Origin: CAYRZL01 sp964428795
Lineage (GTDB): Bacteria > Bacillota > Clostridia > Lachnospirales > Lachnospiraceae
Assembly: GCA_964428795.1 (NCBI GenBank)
Contig: CAYRZL010000008.1
Location: 1-48,154 of the forward strand
DNA length: 48,154 nucleotides
Direction of reading: 5' to 3'
Below, in pieces: positions 9,699-17,216 of this stretch (position 1 is its first letter; every line of letters begins with the position of its first letter). Both the position numbers and the translations under genes were made by a program. A model generated the notes under the pieces. That model saw only the letters and a list, made by a program, of their open reading frames with translations. It searched no databases and was not told the DNA's origin.

Positions 9699-10310
9699 AT
9701 GAACGATATGAAATATATTCTTGCATCTGCTTCCCCCAGACGGAGAAAGCTTCTGGCTCAGATGGGACTGAGCTTTGAGGTGATTCCTGCAAAGGGAGAG
9801 GAATTGATTTCCAGCACGGAGCCTAAGCAGGTGGTGATGGAGCTTGCCGCACAGAAGGCAGCGGAGGTGGCTGAAAGATATGAAAAACAGTCAGATCCGA
9901 AGCAGGTAACAGAAGATTGTATGATCATCGGTGCGGATACTGTGGTGGTACATAAAGGCGAGATTCTTGGTAAGCCGAAGGATGCGGCGGATGCTGTCAG
10001 AATGTTGGAATCTCTTTCCGGGGATGTACATCTGGTTTACACAGGAGTGTCTTTGGTGGTGTTTCAAGGAGGAGAAAAATATACACATACCTTTTTTGAA
10101 GCTACTGATGTGCGGATGCATGAAATGACCGGGGATGAGATTTATGCTTATGTAGATACCGGGGAGCCGCTGGATAAAGCAGGCAGCTACGGAATACAGG
10201 GGCAGGGAGGAATGTTTATTGACCGTATAGACGGTGATTATAATAATGTGGTAGGTTTACCTATTGCCAGACTTTATCAGGAAATGAAGGTATTTGCAGG
10301 TTTTCATTGA
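9699..10310 (+). CDS. maf: Maf-family nucleotide pyrophosphatase
   Basis: Maf proteins hydrolyse non-canonical or modified nucleoside triphosphates and are linked to septum formation. Family signatures are the N-terminal LASASPRRRKLL, then IIGADTVV, YTGVSLVV, and the C-terminal DKAGSYGIQG plus GDYNNVVGLPI. The product is 203 aa. ATG 9699 is preferred over GTG 9687 because GAGGTGG lies just upstream of it and overlaps the end of addA. It is the third gene of the addBA operon. The exact substrate (dTTP/UTP or a 7-methyl-GTP type) is not decided here. Confidence 0.93.
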   Translation: MNDMKYILASASPRRRKLLAQMGLSFEVIPAKGEELISSTEPKQVVMELAAQKAAEVAERYEKQSDPKQVTEDCMIIGADTVVVHKGEILGKPKDAADAVRMLESLSGDVHLVYTGVSLVVFQGGEKYTHTFFEATDVRMHEMTGDEIYAYVDTGEPLDKAGSYGIQGQGGMFIDRIDGDYNNVVGLPIARLYQEMKVFAGFH

Positions 10311-10336
10311 TATTCGAAAGGAAAAGGGATACAATT

Positions 10337-10603
10337 ATGACGTATGATTATGATAAGCTCTGTATAGAAACATTTTATAAAAACCAGACAAAGCTGATTC
10401 CGGAATATGCGGCGCTTCAAATGGACGAGGTTGCGGATTTTCTGGAGGACTGTATGGCGGTCGTCTGCAAGGATATGAAGGAAGTAAAAGCATATCTGAA
10501 AGAGGCAGGTACGGATATTGCAGGCTTGTCTATGAAGGAACTGGAAGAACTGGAGGAAGTATTCTCCATTCCGGATGGCAGATATCTGGTTGTAGAAGCC
10601 TGA
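10337..10603 (+). CDS. Small acidic protein of unknown function
   Basis: This is an 88 aa soluble acidic protein with no signal peptide or membrane segment and no motif I recognise. It appears mostly helical and includes a KELEELEEVFSIPDGRYLVVEA tail. ATG 10337 follows an AAGGAAAAGGGA stretch. The longer frame from 10307 overlaps maf and lacks an SD. It sits between maf and a foldase lipoprotein in the same operon, with 26 and 33 base gaps. Confidence 0.75.
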   Translation: MTYDYDKLCIETFYKNQTKLIPEYAALQMDEVADFLEDCMAVVCKDMKEVKAYLKEAGTDIAGLSMKELEELEEVFSIPDGRYLVVEA

Positions 10604-10636
10604 TAAACAGGCTGTGAAAGATCCGGGAGAAGAAAA

Positions 10637-11626
10637 ATGAGATTAAAGAAATGCATGTTTGCCATAATGGCAGCGATTTTGGGAGCAGGAATTTTGGGCG
10701 GCTGTCAGATCGGCGGCAAGGAGATTGTAATTGCCACGGAGCTTGGAAAAGATGACATATTCAGACTGAATGAAGTAAATGCTCCTATGAGCGAAGCATA
10801 TGTGTTTTTATCAGAATACCGACATGACTATGGCACGGTTTACGGTGTGGATTTGTGGGAAAGTCAGGCTGCAGATGCAGATATGGAACGTTATGTAAAG
10901 CGTCTTGCATTGACTGCCATGGCAAAAACGTACACGATGGACATGCTGGCAGAAAGTAAAGGCGTTACATTGTCCGAGGAGGAACGCAGAAAAGCGGAAG
11001 AGCTGGCGGATATCTATTACGACGGTTTGGATGCGGATCAGGCAAAGGAGCTGGATGTTACCAGGGATACGGTACAGTCTGTGTGTGAACGATATGTTTT
11101 GGCACAGAAATTGTTTCAGGGTCTGACTTCCGGCGCAGATACCGAGGTCAGCGATGATGAGGCAAGGGTTATGGAAGTTCAGGAAATCTTTGTCACCTCG
11201 GAGGAGACCGCAGATGAGATTGATGCGGCGTTAAAGGATGGAAAAGAGTTTTCTGCTCTGGCGTCCTATAACGAATCAGAAGAGTTTGACCGTACGATTA
11301 CCAGAGCGGATATTGATCCGACAGCAGAAGAGGCGGTTTATGCCCTGGAGAATGGACAAAATACCGGAAAGATTGCCGGAGAAGACGGATTTTATTTTTA
11401 TAAATGTGTGAACTATTATGATGAGGATAAAACGGAAGTAAATAAAGTGACCATTGTAAATACACGGTTACAGGAGGCTTTCGAGGGAGCCTATTCTGAA
11501 TTTGAAGATGCGATTGATTCAGAGTTGAATAACGAGGCATGGAAAAAGGTATCTGTTGCGGACTGCACGGTACAGACGGAGGATAGTCTGTTCGTGCTGT
11601 ATGATGAGATATTTGGAATGGAGTAA
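10637..11626 (+). CDS. PPIC/PrsA-like foldase lipoprotein
   Basis: This 329 aa protein is probably a membrane-anchored extracytoplasmic folding factor of the SurA/PrsA type. The N-terminus is a lipoprotein signal peptide ending in the lipobox LGGC (Cys about residue 22). A helical SurA-N-like region follows (about 45-165), then a parvulin-like segment beginning VQEIFVTSEETADEI and including KDGKEFSALASYNESEEF. The parvulin core is short and several usual catalytic positions are unclear, so isomerase activity is uncertain. It is the last gene of the addBA operon, and a bidirectional terminator follows. Confidence 0.75.
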   Translation: MRLKKCMFAIMAAILGAGILGGCQIGGKEIVIATELGKDDIFRLNEVNAPMSEAYVFLSEYRHDYGTVYGVDLWESQAADADMERYVKRLALTAMAKTYTMDMLAESKGVTLSEEERRKAEELADIYYDGLDADQAKELDVTRDTVQSVCERYVLAQKLFQGLTSGADTEVSDDEARVMEVQEIFVTSEETADEIDAALKDGKEFSALASYNESEEFDRTITRADIDPTAEEAVYALENGQNTGKIAGEDGFYFYKCVNYYDEDKTEVNKVTIVNTRLQEAFEGAYSEFEDAIDSELNNEAWKKVSVADCTVQTEDSLFVLYDEIFGME

Positions 11627-11640
11627 AGAATACAGATGTG

Positions 11641-11667
11641 AAAAAGGACTGCGCAGGCAGTCCTTTT
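11641..11667. terminator. Bidirectional rho-independent terminator
   Basis: An AAAGGACTGC/GCAGTCCTTT stem with a 4 nt loop is flanked by A-rich and T-rich tracts. It sits between the convergent foldase lipoprotein gene and htpG and can serve both. Confidence 0.85.
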
Positions 11668-11700
11668 GTATTATGCGAAATATACGTTGATCAGAAAATA

Positions 11701-13620
11701 TTATTTTGTAAGAAGCATCATGATATCGTTGCTTCGGGCAACAAATTTTGTCATGGCTTCCGGTGCCAGCGGATGATTGCTCAGCATGGCCAGATCGTAA
11801 AGCTGTTCGCAGAACATCGGTACATGCTCGGAATCTTTATGCTCCAGAATATAGGTGACCAGTGCATTGTTGGCATTTAAGGTAAGTGTTTCTGTTGCAT
11901 TGAATCCGGCAGGGTCCATACCATTCATGTTATACATTTTCATCATATCCTGCATTCTGCGCATATCTTCGGACAGGGTGATCACGGAGGAGATGGAAGC
12001 GTTTTTCAGCTTCTCCACTTTTACTTCCAGATTTTCTTTTCCGAGCGCCTTGCGGAAGGTTTCGGTCAATGTATCGGTTGCTTCTTTTAATTCATCCTCG
12101 GAAACTTCCTCTTTCAGAGCTTCTGTCACGTCTGCGTCGATACGCATGAAACGGTAGTTCTGATTGCGCTGCTCCAACTGGGTGATAAAGGAGGTGTCGA
12201 TGCTGTGATCTAAGATGATCGCATCCATACCCTGCTCCTTAAACATGTTGATATACTGGCTCTGCTGATTTTTGTCGGTAACATAGTAGATGACCTTGCG
12301 CGTATCCTCTTTTTCAGTATCATCCTTCTCATCCTCACCGCCTGTATCGGAAACTACCTCTGCTTCCACAGGTTCACCGTCAGCAGTTTTTGCAGTCTCC
12401 TCCGGTTCTTCCTCTTTTACCAGGCATTCCGGAAGGGTGAGATAGTTATCCTCCAGGTTTTTAAAGAGGATGTAGTCATTCATACGGTCACAGAATTTTT
12501 CATCCTTCAGGCAGCCGAATTTGATGAACGGGCTGATATCATCCCAATATTTCTCATAGTTTTCCTTGTCGGTCTTGCACATGCCTGACAGCTTGTCAGC
12601 CACCTTTTTCGTAATATAATCAGCGATTTTTTTCACAAAACCGTCATTCTGAAGAGCGCTTCTGGACACATTTAAAGGCAGGTCAGGGCAGTCGATGACA
12701 CCCTTTAAGAGCATCAGAAATTCAGGGATAACCTCTTTGATATTGTCTGCAATAAATACCTGATTGTTGTACAGTTTGATCGTACCTTCGATGGAATCAT
12801 ACTCGGTGTTGATCTTCGGGAAATACAAAATTCCTTTCAGATTGAACGGGTAATCCATATTCAGGTGGATCCAGAATAATGGCTCCTTGTAATCCATGAA
12901 TACTTTGCGGTAGAACTCCAGATACTCTTCATCGGTACACTCATTCGGATGCTTGCTCCAGAGAGGATGTGTATCATTGATCGGCTCTTCCTCTTTATTC
13001 AGATAGATTGGTGTAGGCATGAAGGAGCAGTATTTTGTCATAACCTCTTTTGCACGGTATTCATTTGCAAAAGCCAGACAATCTTCGTTCAGGTAAAGGG
13101 TGATCTCTGTTCCTACGACATCCTTATCACCGTCTGTCATGTCAAATTCGGTACCTCCGTCACAGGACCAGTGTACCGGTGCTGCGCCCTCTTTGTAGGA
13201 CAGTGTATCAATAGTCACCTCATCTGCTACCATAAATGCAGAGTAGAAGCCCAGACCAAAATGACCGATGATCTGTTCTTCATTGGCTTTATCTTTGTAT
13301 TTCTCCAAAAAGTCGGTTGCACCGGAGAAGGCGATCTGATTGATATATTCTTCTACTTCCCCGGCAGTCATACCAAGACCATTGTCAATAAATTTCAGTG
13401 TCTTTTCTTCCGGGTTTGCAATGACCAGAATCTTTGGTTCGTAGTCATCCGGCAGGGTATATTCACCCGTCAGATCCAGTTTTTTCAGTTTTGTGATGGC
13501 ATCGCATCCGTTTGAGATCAGCTCACGATAGAAGATATCATGATCGGAATAAAGCCATTTTTTGATGATCGGAAAAATGTTTTCACTGTTGATGGAAAGA
13601 TTTCCATGTTTGTTATTCAT
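11701..13620 (-). CDS. htpG: Molecular chaperone HtpG (Hsp90)
   Basis: This is the cytosolic Hsp90-family ATP-dependent chaperone, 639 aa. The N-terminal GHKL ATPase is intact (RELISNGCDAITKLKKL, DNGLGMT, GHFGLGFYSAFMV). In the middle domain, before KVIYYVTDKNQQSQYI, there is an acidic low-complexity insertion of roughly 40 residues (near 398-440) rich in Glu, Asp and Thr that the E. coli protein lacks. The C-terminal dimerisation region follows. The start (MNNKHGNL) is set by GAGGAGTG just upstream, and the longer in-frame extension contains the leader. A near-consensus promoter lies upstream with a CIRCE operator touching its -35. Confidence 0.96.
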   Translation of the reverse strand: MNNKHGNLSINSENIFPIIKKWLYSDHDIFYRELISNGCDAITKLKKLDLTGEYTLPDDYEPKILVIANPEEKTLKFIDNGLGMTAGEVEEYINQIAFSGATDFLEKYKDKANEEQIIGHFGLGFYSAFMVADEVTIDTLSYKEGAAPVHWSCDGGTEFDMTDGDKDVVGTEITLYLNEDCLAFANEYRAKEVMTKYCSFMPTPIYLNKEEEPINDTHPLWSKHPNECTDEEYLEFYRKVFMDYKEPLFWIHLNMDYPFNLKGILYFPKINTEYDSIEGTIKLYNNQVFIADNIKEVIPEFLMLLKGVIDCPDLPLNVSRSALQNDGFVKKIADYITKKVADKLSGMCKTDKENYEKYWDDISPFIKFGCLKDEKFCDRMNDYILFKNLEDNYLTLPECLVKEEEPEETAKTADGEPVEAEVVSDTGGEDEKDDTEKEDTRKVIYYVTDKNQQSQYINMFKEQGMDAIILDHSIDTSFITQLEQRNQNYRFMRIDADVTEALKEEVSEDELKEATDTLTETFRKALGKENLEVKVEKLKNASISSVITLSEDMRRMQDMMKMYNMNGMDPAGFNATETLTLNANNALVTYILEHKDSEHVPMFCEQLYDLAMLSNHPLAPEAMTKFVARSNDIMMLLTK

Positions 13621-13666
13621 AGTTATCACTCCTCGTTTCTTAAACAAATTATAATAATTTCTTTGG

Positions 13667-13695
13667 TTGTTGTTTATCCTGTATAGTACTATAAT
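13667..13695 (+). promoter_or_regulatory. Promoter of the aldo/keto reductase gene
   Basis: TTGTTG and TATAAT are separated by 17 bases. The predicted start near 13702 places the CIRCE element in the leader between promoter and SD, the classical HrcA-controlled arrangement. The -10 overlaps that of the opposing htpG promoter. Confidence 0.55.
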
Positions 13696-13716
13696 ACTGA
13701 AAAAAAGAAATGTCAA
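13688..13716 (-). promoter_or_regulatory. Promoter of htpG
   Basis: On the minus strand TTGACA (13716-13711) and TATAGT (13693-13688) are separated by 17 bases. The leader to the htpG ATG is about 60 nt. The CIRCE operator begins seven bases upstream of the -35. Confidence 0.8.
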
Positions 13717-13723
13717 TAGAAAA

Positions 13724-13750
13724 TTAGCACTCTTTTTAGATGAGTGCTAA
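13724..13750. promoter_or_regulatory. CIRCE operator (HrcA binding site)
   Basis: TTAGCACTC, nine spacer bases and GAGTGCTAA form a perfect match to the CIRCE heat-shock operator consensus. It lies between divergent htpG and the aldo/keto reductase, in the predicted 5' leader of the latter and just upstream of the htpG -35. HrcA repression of the reductase would follow the known groE/dnaK pattern. Its effect on htpG is an inference from position. Confidence 0.95.
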
Positions 13751-13767
13751 CAATAAAGGAGAGTCTC

Positions 13768-14946
13768 ATGCAGTATCGCAAGGACAAAAAGGGAAATGAT
13801 ATCGGAACGCTTGCATTTGGATGTATGCGTTTTACAAAGGAAGGCGGCAGGATCAATTTAGAAAAGGCGGAGCAGGAAATTTTGGAGGCTGTCCGGCTGG
13901 GAGTTAATTATTTTGATACGGCATATATTTACGGAGGAAGTGAAGCGGCGATCGGAGAGATTTTTGAACGGAATCATATCCGAGAGCAGATTTACATTGC
14001 AGACAAGCTGCCTCATTACCTGATCAAATCCAGGGAAGGATTGGAAAAAGCATTCCAGGAGCAGCTGCGCAGATTGCGTACGGATTATATTGACTATTAT
14101 CTGATGCATATGCTGACGGATATTGATTCATGGGAAAAACTGAAGGAAATCGGAATAGAGCAGTGGATCGGGGAAAAAATGCAGAAGGGACAGATTCGCA
14201 ATATCGGGTTTTCTTATCACGGAAATTCGGATATGTTTTGCCGGTTGATCGATGCTTACGATTGGGATTTTTGCATGATTCAGTATAATTATCTGGATGA
14301 ACACAGTCAGGCGGGCAGAAGAGGCTTACTGTATGCAAATGAAAAAGGTCTGCCTGTGATGATCATGGAGCCTCTTCGGGGAGGAAAGCTGGTGGATCTG
14401 CTGCCGACAGGGGCAAAACAGTTGATTGCAGACCATCCTTCCGGGCGCAGTGCGGCAGAATGGGCTTTTCGCTGGTTGTGGAACCAGCCGGAGGTAACGA
14501 CTGTACTTTCCGGTATGAATTCAGTGGAAATGATTCGGGAAAATGTGAAGATTGCTTCTGATACCCGGGCCGGCTCACTGACTTTAGAGGATCAGCAGTT
14601 TATCGGAGATATCAAAAAAGAGATCAATAAGAGTATGAAGGTGGGCTGTACCGGATGCGGTTATTGTATGCCATGTCCGAGGGGCGTGGATATTCCGGGT
14701 ACATTTTCCTGTTATAATCAGATTTATACGGAGAGCAGAAAATCGGCAAGAAAAAGCTATCTGCAATGTACCGCTATGCGGCAGACACCAACCAGTGCTT
14801 CTCTGTGTATCGGATGTGGAAAATGCGAGCGGCATTGTCCGCAGCAGATTCCGATTCGAACGGAGCTGAAAACGGCAGCGGGAGAGCTGGAGAACATAGT
14901 CTATAAACTGGGATGTCAGGCAGTAAAAATATTTGGGCTGTGGTAG
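13768..14946 (+). CDS. Aldo/keto reductase with C-terminal 4Fe-4S ferredoxin domain
   Basis: This 392 aa protein has an AKR barrel followed by a two-cluster ferredoxin module. The barrel keeps the catalytic Asp and Tyr (YFDTAYIYGGSE), Lys (ADKLPHY) and His (YLMHML). The C-terminal part carries CTGCGYCMPCP (about residues 294-304) and CIGCGKCERHCP (about 351-362), typical for two 4Fe-4S clusters. The substrate is unknown. ATG 13768 is fixed by AAAGGAGAG. The in-frame GTG at 13744 lies inside the CIRCE arm and is rejected. It is probably induced by heat or proteotoxic stress through HrcA. Confidence 0.88.
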   Translation: MQYRKDKKGNDIGTLAFGCMRFTKEGGRINLEKAEQEILEAVRLGVNYFDTAYIYGGSEAAIGEIFERNHIREQIYIADKLPHYLIKSREGLEKAFQEQLRRLRTDYIDYYLMHMLTDIDSWEKLKEIGIEQWIGEKMQKGQIRNIGFSYHGNSDMFCRLIDAYDWDFCMIQYNYLDEHSQAGRRGLLYANEKGLPVMIMEPLRGGKLVDLLPTGAKQLIADHPSGRSAAEWAFRWLWNQPEVTTVLSGMNSVEMIRENVKIASDTRAGSLTLEDQQFIGDIKKEINKSMKVGCTGCGYCMPCPRGVDIPGTFSCYNQIYTESRKSARKSYLQCTAMRQTPTSASLCIGCGKCERHCPQQIPIRTELKTAAGELENIVYKLGCQAVKIFGLW

Positions 14947-14986
14947 GGTGTGAAAAAGTGCGACAGGATTGCGAAAAAGGAGGAAG

Positions 14987-15015
14987 TTGACAGATAATTC
15001 CGAGAATGATAGAAT
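14987..15015 (+). promoter_or_regulatory. Promoter of the DUF1307-like lipoprotein gene
   Basis: TTGACA and TAGAAT are separated by 17 bases. The leader to ATG 15062 is about 40 nt and ends in AAAGAAAGGGG. Confidence 0.7.
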
Positions 15016-15061
15016 ATGTTACAAAATTGTGAATTTCACAAAAAGAAAGGGGACTGGTTGT

Positions 15062-15547
15062 ATGAAAAAGTGGATCAGTTTTTTATGTGTGGTTCTGCTG
15101 ACCGGTGCATTGGCAGGCTGTGGTGGGTCTAAAGAGCAGACTGCTGCCTTTACAATGGAGCAGGATGGTATGGTAAACAAAATTACGTTGGAGGCGACAA
15201 ACGATGAGGTTCATACCTTCACGCAGGTTTCCGAGGTTGATTTATCCGCCTATGATGAGGAAGTGGTAGATCAGGTTGAAAGTGCAGCGACAGAATTGGA
15301 GAGCTCACTGACTGCTTATGAAAGCGTGCAGTATAGTTATGAAGTAAACGATGGAATGTTAAAAGAAACCATTATCATCGATATGTCAAATACCGATGAG
15401 TTGAAAGAGCTGGTAGATCAGGGCTTTATTCCGATCAACGGGGGCGGAGATGACATGAAGATTTCCCTTGAGCAGAGTACGAAAAGCCTTCAGGATGCCG
15501 GATGGACCATGGAGGGCGGCGATGCACAGTCTGATGTGAGTAAATAA
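15062..15547 (+). CDS. YehR-like (DUF1307) lipoprotein
   Basis: This 161 aa protein has a signal peptide ending in the lipobox LAGC (Cys near residue 20), so it is probably anchored to the outer face of the membrane. The body resembles the DUF1307/YehR family: an N-terminal beta strand pair (AFTMEQDGMVNKITLEA, EVHTFTQVSEVDL), a helical centre and a C-terminal SLEQSTKSLQDAGWTM segment. The function of that family is unknown. ATG 15062 has an SD-like AAAGGGG upstream. The longer frame from 14969 contains the promoter. It has its own promoter and a terminator. Confidence 0.75.
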   Translation: MKKWISFLCVVLLTGALAGCGGSKEQTAAFTMEQDGMVNKITLEATNDEVHTFTQVSEVDLSAYDEEVVDQVESAATELESSLTAYESVQYSYEVNDGMLKETIIIDMSNTDELKELVDQGFIPINGGGDDMKISLEQSTKSLQDAGWTMEGGDAQSDVSK

Positions 15548-15591
15548 TTGCTGCCATGTCCTACATAAGAAAAGCATATGATTTTATATTC

Positions 15592-15626
15592 AAAAAAGCT
15601 GCGGTACGGTGGTGCCGCAGCTTTTT
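15592..15626. terminator. Bidirectional rho-independent terminator
   Basis: The 12-base arms AAAAAGCTGCGG and CCGCAGCTTTTT enclose a 10 nt loop. It sits between the convergent lipoprotein and citrate synthase genes. Confidence 0.88.
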
Positions 15627-15637
15627 ACAACGATTCT

Positions 15638-17014
15638 TTATTCCCGTTCACTTAATTCTTTATATGGAACATGATGTCCTACATATTTATATGCAGGACG
15701 AATGATCTTGCCCTGATTTACCAGCTCTTCCAGACGGTGTGCGCTCCATCCGGAGATACGGGCGATGGCAAAGAGGGGGGTGAACAGCTCCTGCGGAATA
15801 CCGAGCATGGTATATACAAAGCCGCTGTAGAAATCCACATTTGCGCAGATTGGTTTGAAAATTTTGCGCTGACCGGTCAAAAGGTCAATAGATATACGCT
15901 CAATGCGGTCTAAAAGTGCAAATTCCCGTTCCAGACCTTTTTCCACGGACAGTTTTTGGGCATAGCTCTTCAAAATCACTTCACGGGGATCGGAGAGCGT
16001 GTAAACTGCATGTCCCATACCGTAGATCAGACCGGAGCAGTCGAATGCTTCTTTCTTTAGTATCTTTTGCAGATATTCGGTGATCTCCGCCTCATCCTCC
16101 CAATTCTGTAAATGGCCTTTAATATCATCGATCATCTGCTGTACCTTCAGATTGGCGCCGCCATGACGGGGGCCTTTGAGGGAAGCCAGGGATGCGGCTA
16201 CCGCAGAATAAGTATCCGTGCCGGAGGAGGTGACCACATGATTTGTAAACGTGGAGTTGTTACCTCCGCCATGCTCTGCGTGAAGTACGAGAGCGCAATC
16301 CAAAACGCGTGCCTCCAGCGGAGTAAAGGTTCCGTCTACACGTAGCATCTGTAAAATGTTTTCTGCAATGGAAAGCTCCGGTTTCGGGCTGCGTATCAGC
16401 AGATTTTTATCCAGCCGGAAATGGCGGTATGCATGATAGGAGTGCACCGCAATGGTAGGGAGCTTCGCAATCAGATTCATGGACTGAAGCAGTACATTTG
16501 GAATAGAGATATCATCCGGTTTCGGATCGTAAGTATAAAGCGTCAGAATACATCTCTGAAGGCTGTTCATCAGGTTTTCAGAGGTAGCCTTCATGATCAC
16601 ATCACGGACAAAGCGTCCGGTCAGATCCTGCATGCTTGACATAAGCTTTATAAATTCGTCCAGATGTTCTTGCGTGGGCAGTCTGCCGAACAGAAGCAGG
16701 TATGTGGCTTCCTCGAAAGCATAACGCCGGTTTCTGTTGCCCTCCAGCAGATCATATACATTATGACCCTGAAAATAAAGCTCACCTTCTGCGGGAATGT
16801 TTCGTCCATGTTCTGCCCGGTATGCGTTTACGTCTGCAATTTCCGTGAGACCTGTCAGCACACCTTTACCGCTGGAATCTCTGAGACCTCGTTTTACGTC
16901 ATATTCCGTGTACAGATTTTGATCAATGGAACCGGAACGCGTGCAGCATCCCACCAATCGCTCAAACTCTGATTTGTATTCCTCATTAATTTCAATCATT
17001 ACGTCAGCAGCCAT
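15638..17014 (-). CDS. Citrate synthase
   Basis: The enzyme condenses acetyl-CoA and oxaloacetate to citrate, feeding 2-oxoglutarate and glutamate synthesis in an anaerobe. At 458 aa it belongs to the citrate/2-methylcitrate synthase family. The two active-site His regions (LHAEHGGGNNSTFTNHVV and YGMGHAVYTLSDPR) and the Asp region (NVDFYSGFVYTMLG) are present, as is the CoA-site stretch SLKGPRHGGANLK. The start at 17014 has AAAGGATG upstream. It is transcribed from its own promoter through a leader with a stable terminator-like hairpin. 2-Methylcitrate synthase activity cannot be excluded. Confidence 0.93.
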   Translation of the reverse strand: MAADVMIEINEEYKSEFERLVGCCTRSGSIDQNLYTEYDVKRGLRDSSGKGVLTGLTEIADVNAYRAEHGRNIPAEGELYFQGHNVYDLLEGNRNRRYAFEEATYLLLFGRLPTQEHLDEFIKLMSSMQDLTGRFVRDVIMKATSENLMNSLQRCILTLYTYDPKPDDISIPNVLLQSMNLIAKLPTIAVHSYHAYRHFRLDKNLLIRSPKPELSIAENILQMLRVDGTFTPLEARVLDCALVLHAEHGGGNNSTFTNHVVTSSGTDTYSAVAASLASLKGPRHGGANLKVQQMIDDIKGHLQNWEDEAEITEYLQKILKKEAFDCSGLIYGMGHAVYTLSDPREVILKSYAQKLSVEKGLEREFALLDRIERISIDLLTGQRKIFKPICANVDFYSGFVYTMLGIPQELFTPLFAIARISGWSAHRLEELVNQGKIIRPAYKYVGHHVPYKELSERE

Positions 17015-17061
17015 TTTATCATCCTTTCTATATCAAAATCCCTTACAGTACCTGCTATTAT

Positions 17062-17108
17062 AAAAAAGCATCGATCACAACATCTTACGCCTTTGTAATC
17101 GATGCTTT
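17062..17108 (-). terminator. Terminator-like hairpin in the citrate synthase leader
   Basis: In the transcript a stem of about 14 bp (arms 17095-17108 and 17065-17078, one T-G pair, loop about 16 nt) is followed by a short U run. It lies downstream of the predicted promoter and about 50 nt before the gene start, so it could act as an attenuator or as a leader stabiliser. Confidence 0.5.
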
Positions 17109-17131
17109 ATAAATTTTAACGATTGAATTAC

Positions 17132-17160
17132 ATTATAATCCTAAAATGCAGAAAATGCAA
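17132..17160 (-). promoter_or_regulatory. Promoter of citrate synthase
   Basis: On the minus strand TTGCAT and TATAAT are separated by 17 bases. The transcript would start near 17125, giving a leader of about 110 nt. Confidence 0.65.
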
Positions 17161-17169
17161 GTTTTACAC

Positions 17170-17199
17170 AAAAAAACAGGGAAATATACAATTTCCCTG
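17170..17199 (-). terminator. Rho-independent terminator of the dehydratase/activase gene
   Basis: In the minus direction CAGGGAAAT, a 5 nt loop and ATTTCCCTG are followed by seven T. It lies 18 bases after the stop codon at 17217. Confidence 0.88.
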
Positions 17200-17216
17200 C
17201 ATTTTGTGATGTAAAT

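Noticed and set aside
12949..13515. 188-codon open frame on the plus strand
   Set aside because: It lies fully opposite htpG, whose motifs are intact, and its translation shows no family features.
13744..13767. GTG 13744 as start of the aldo/keto reductase
   Set aside because: It is part of the CIRCE arm, and the SD at about 13755 fits ATG 13768.
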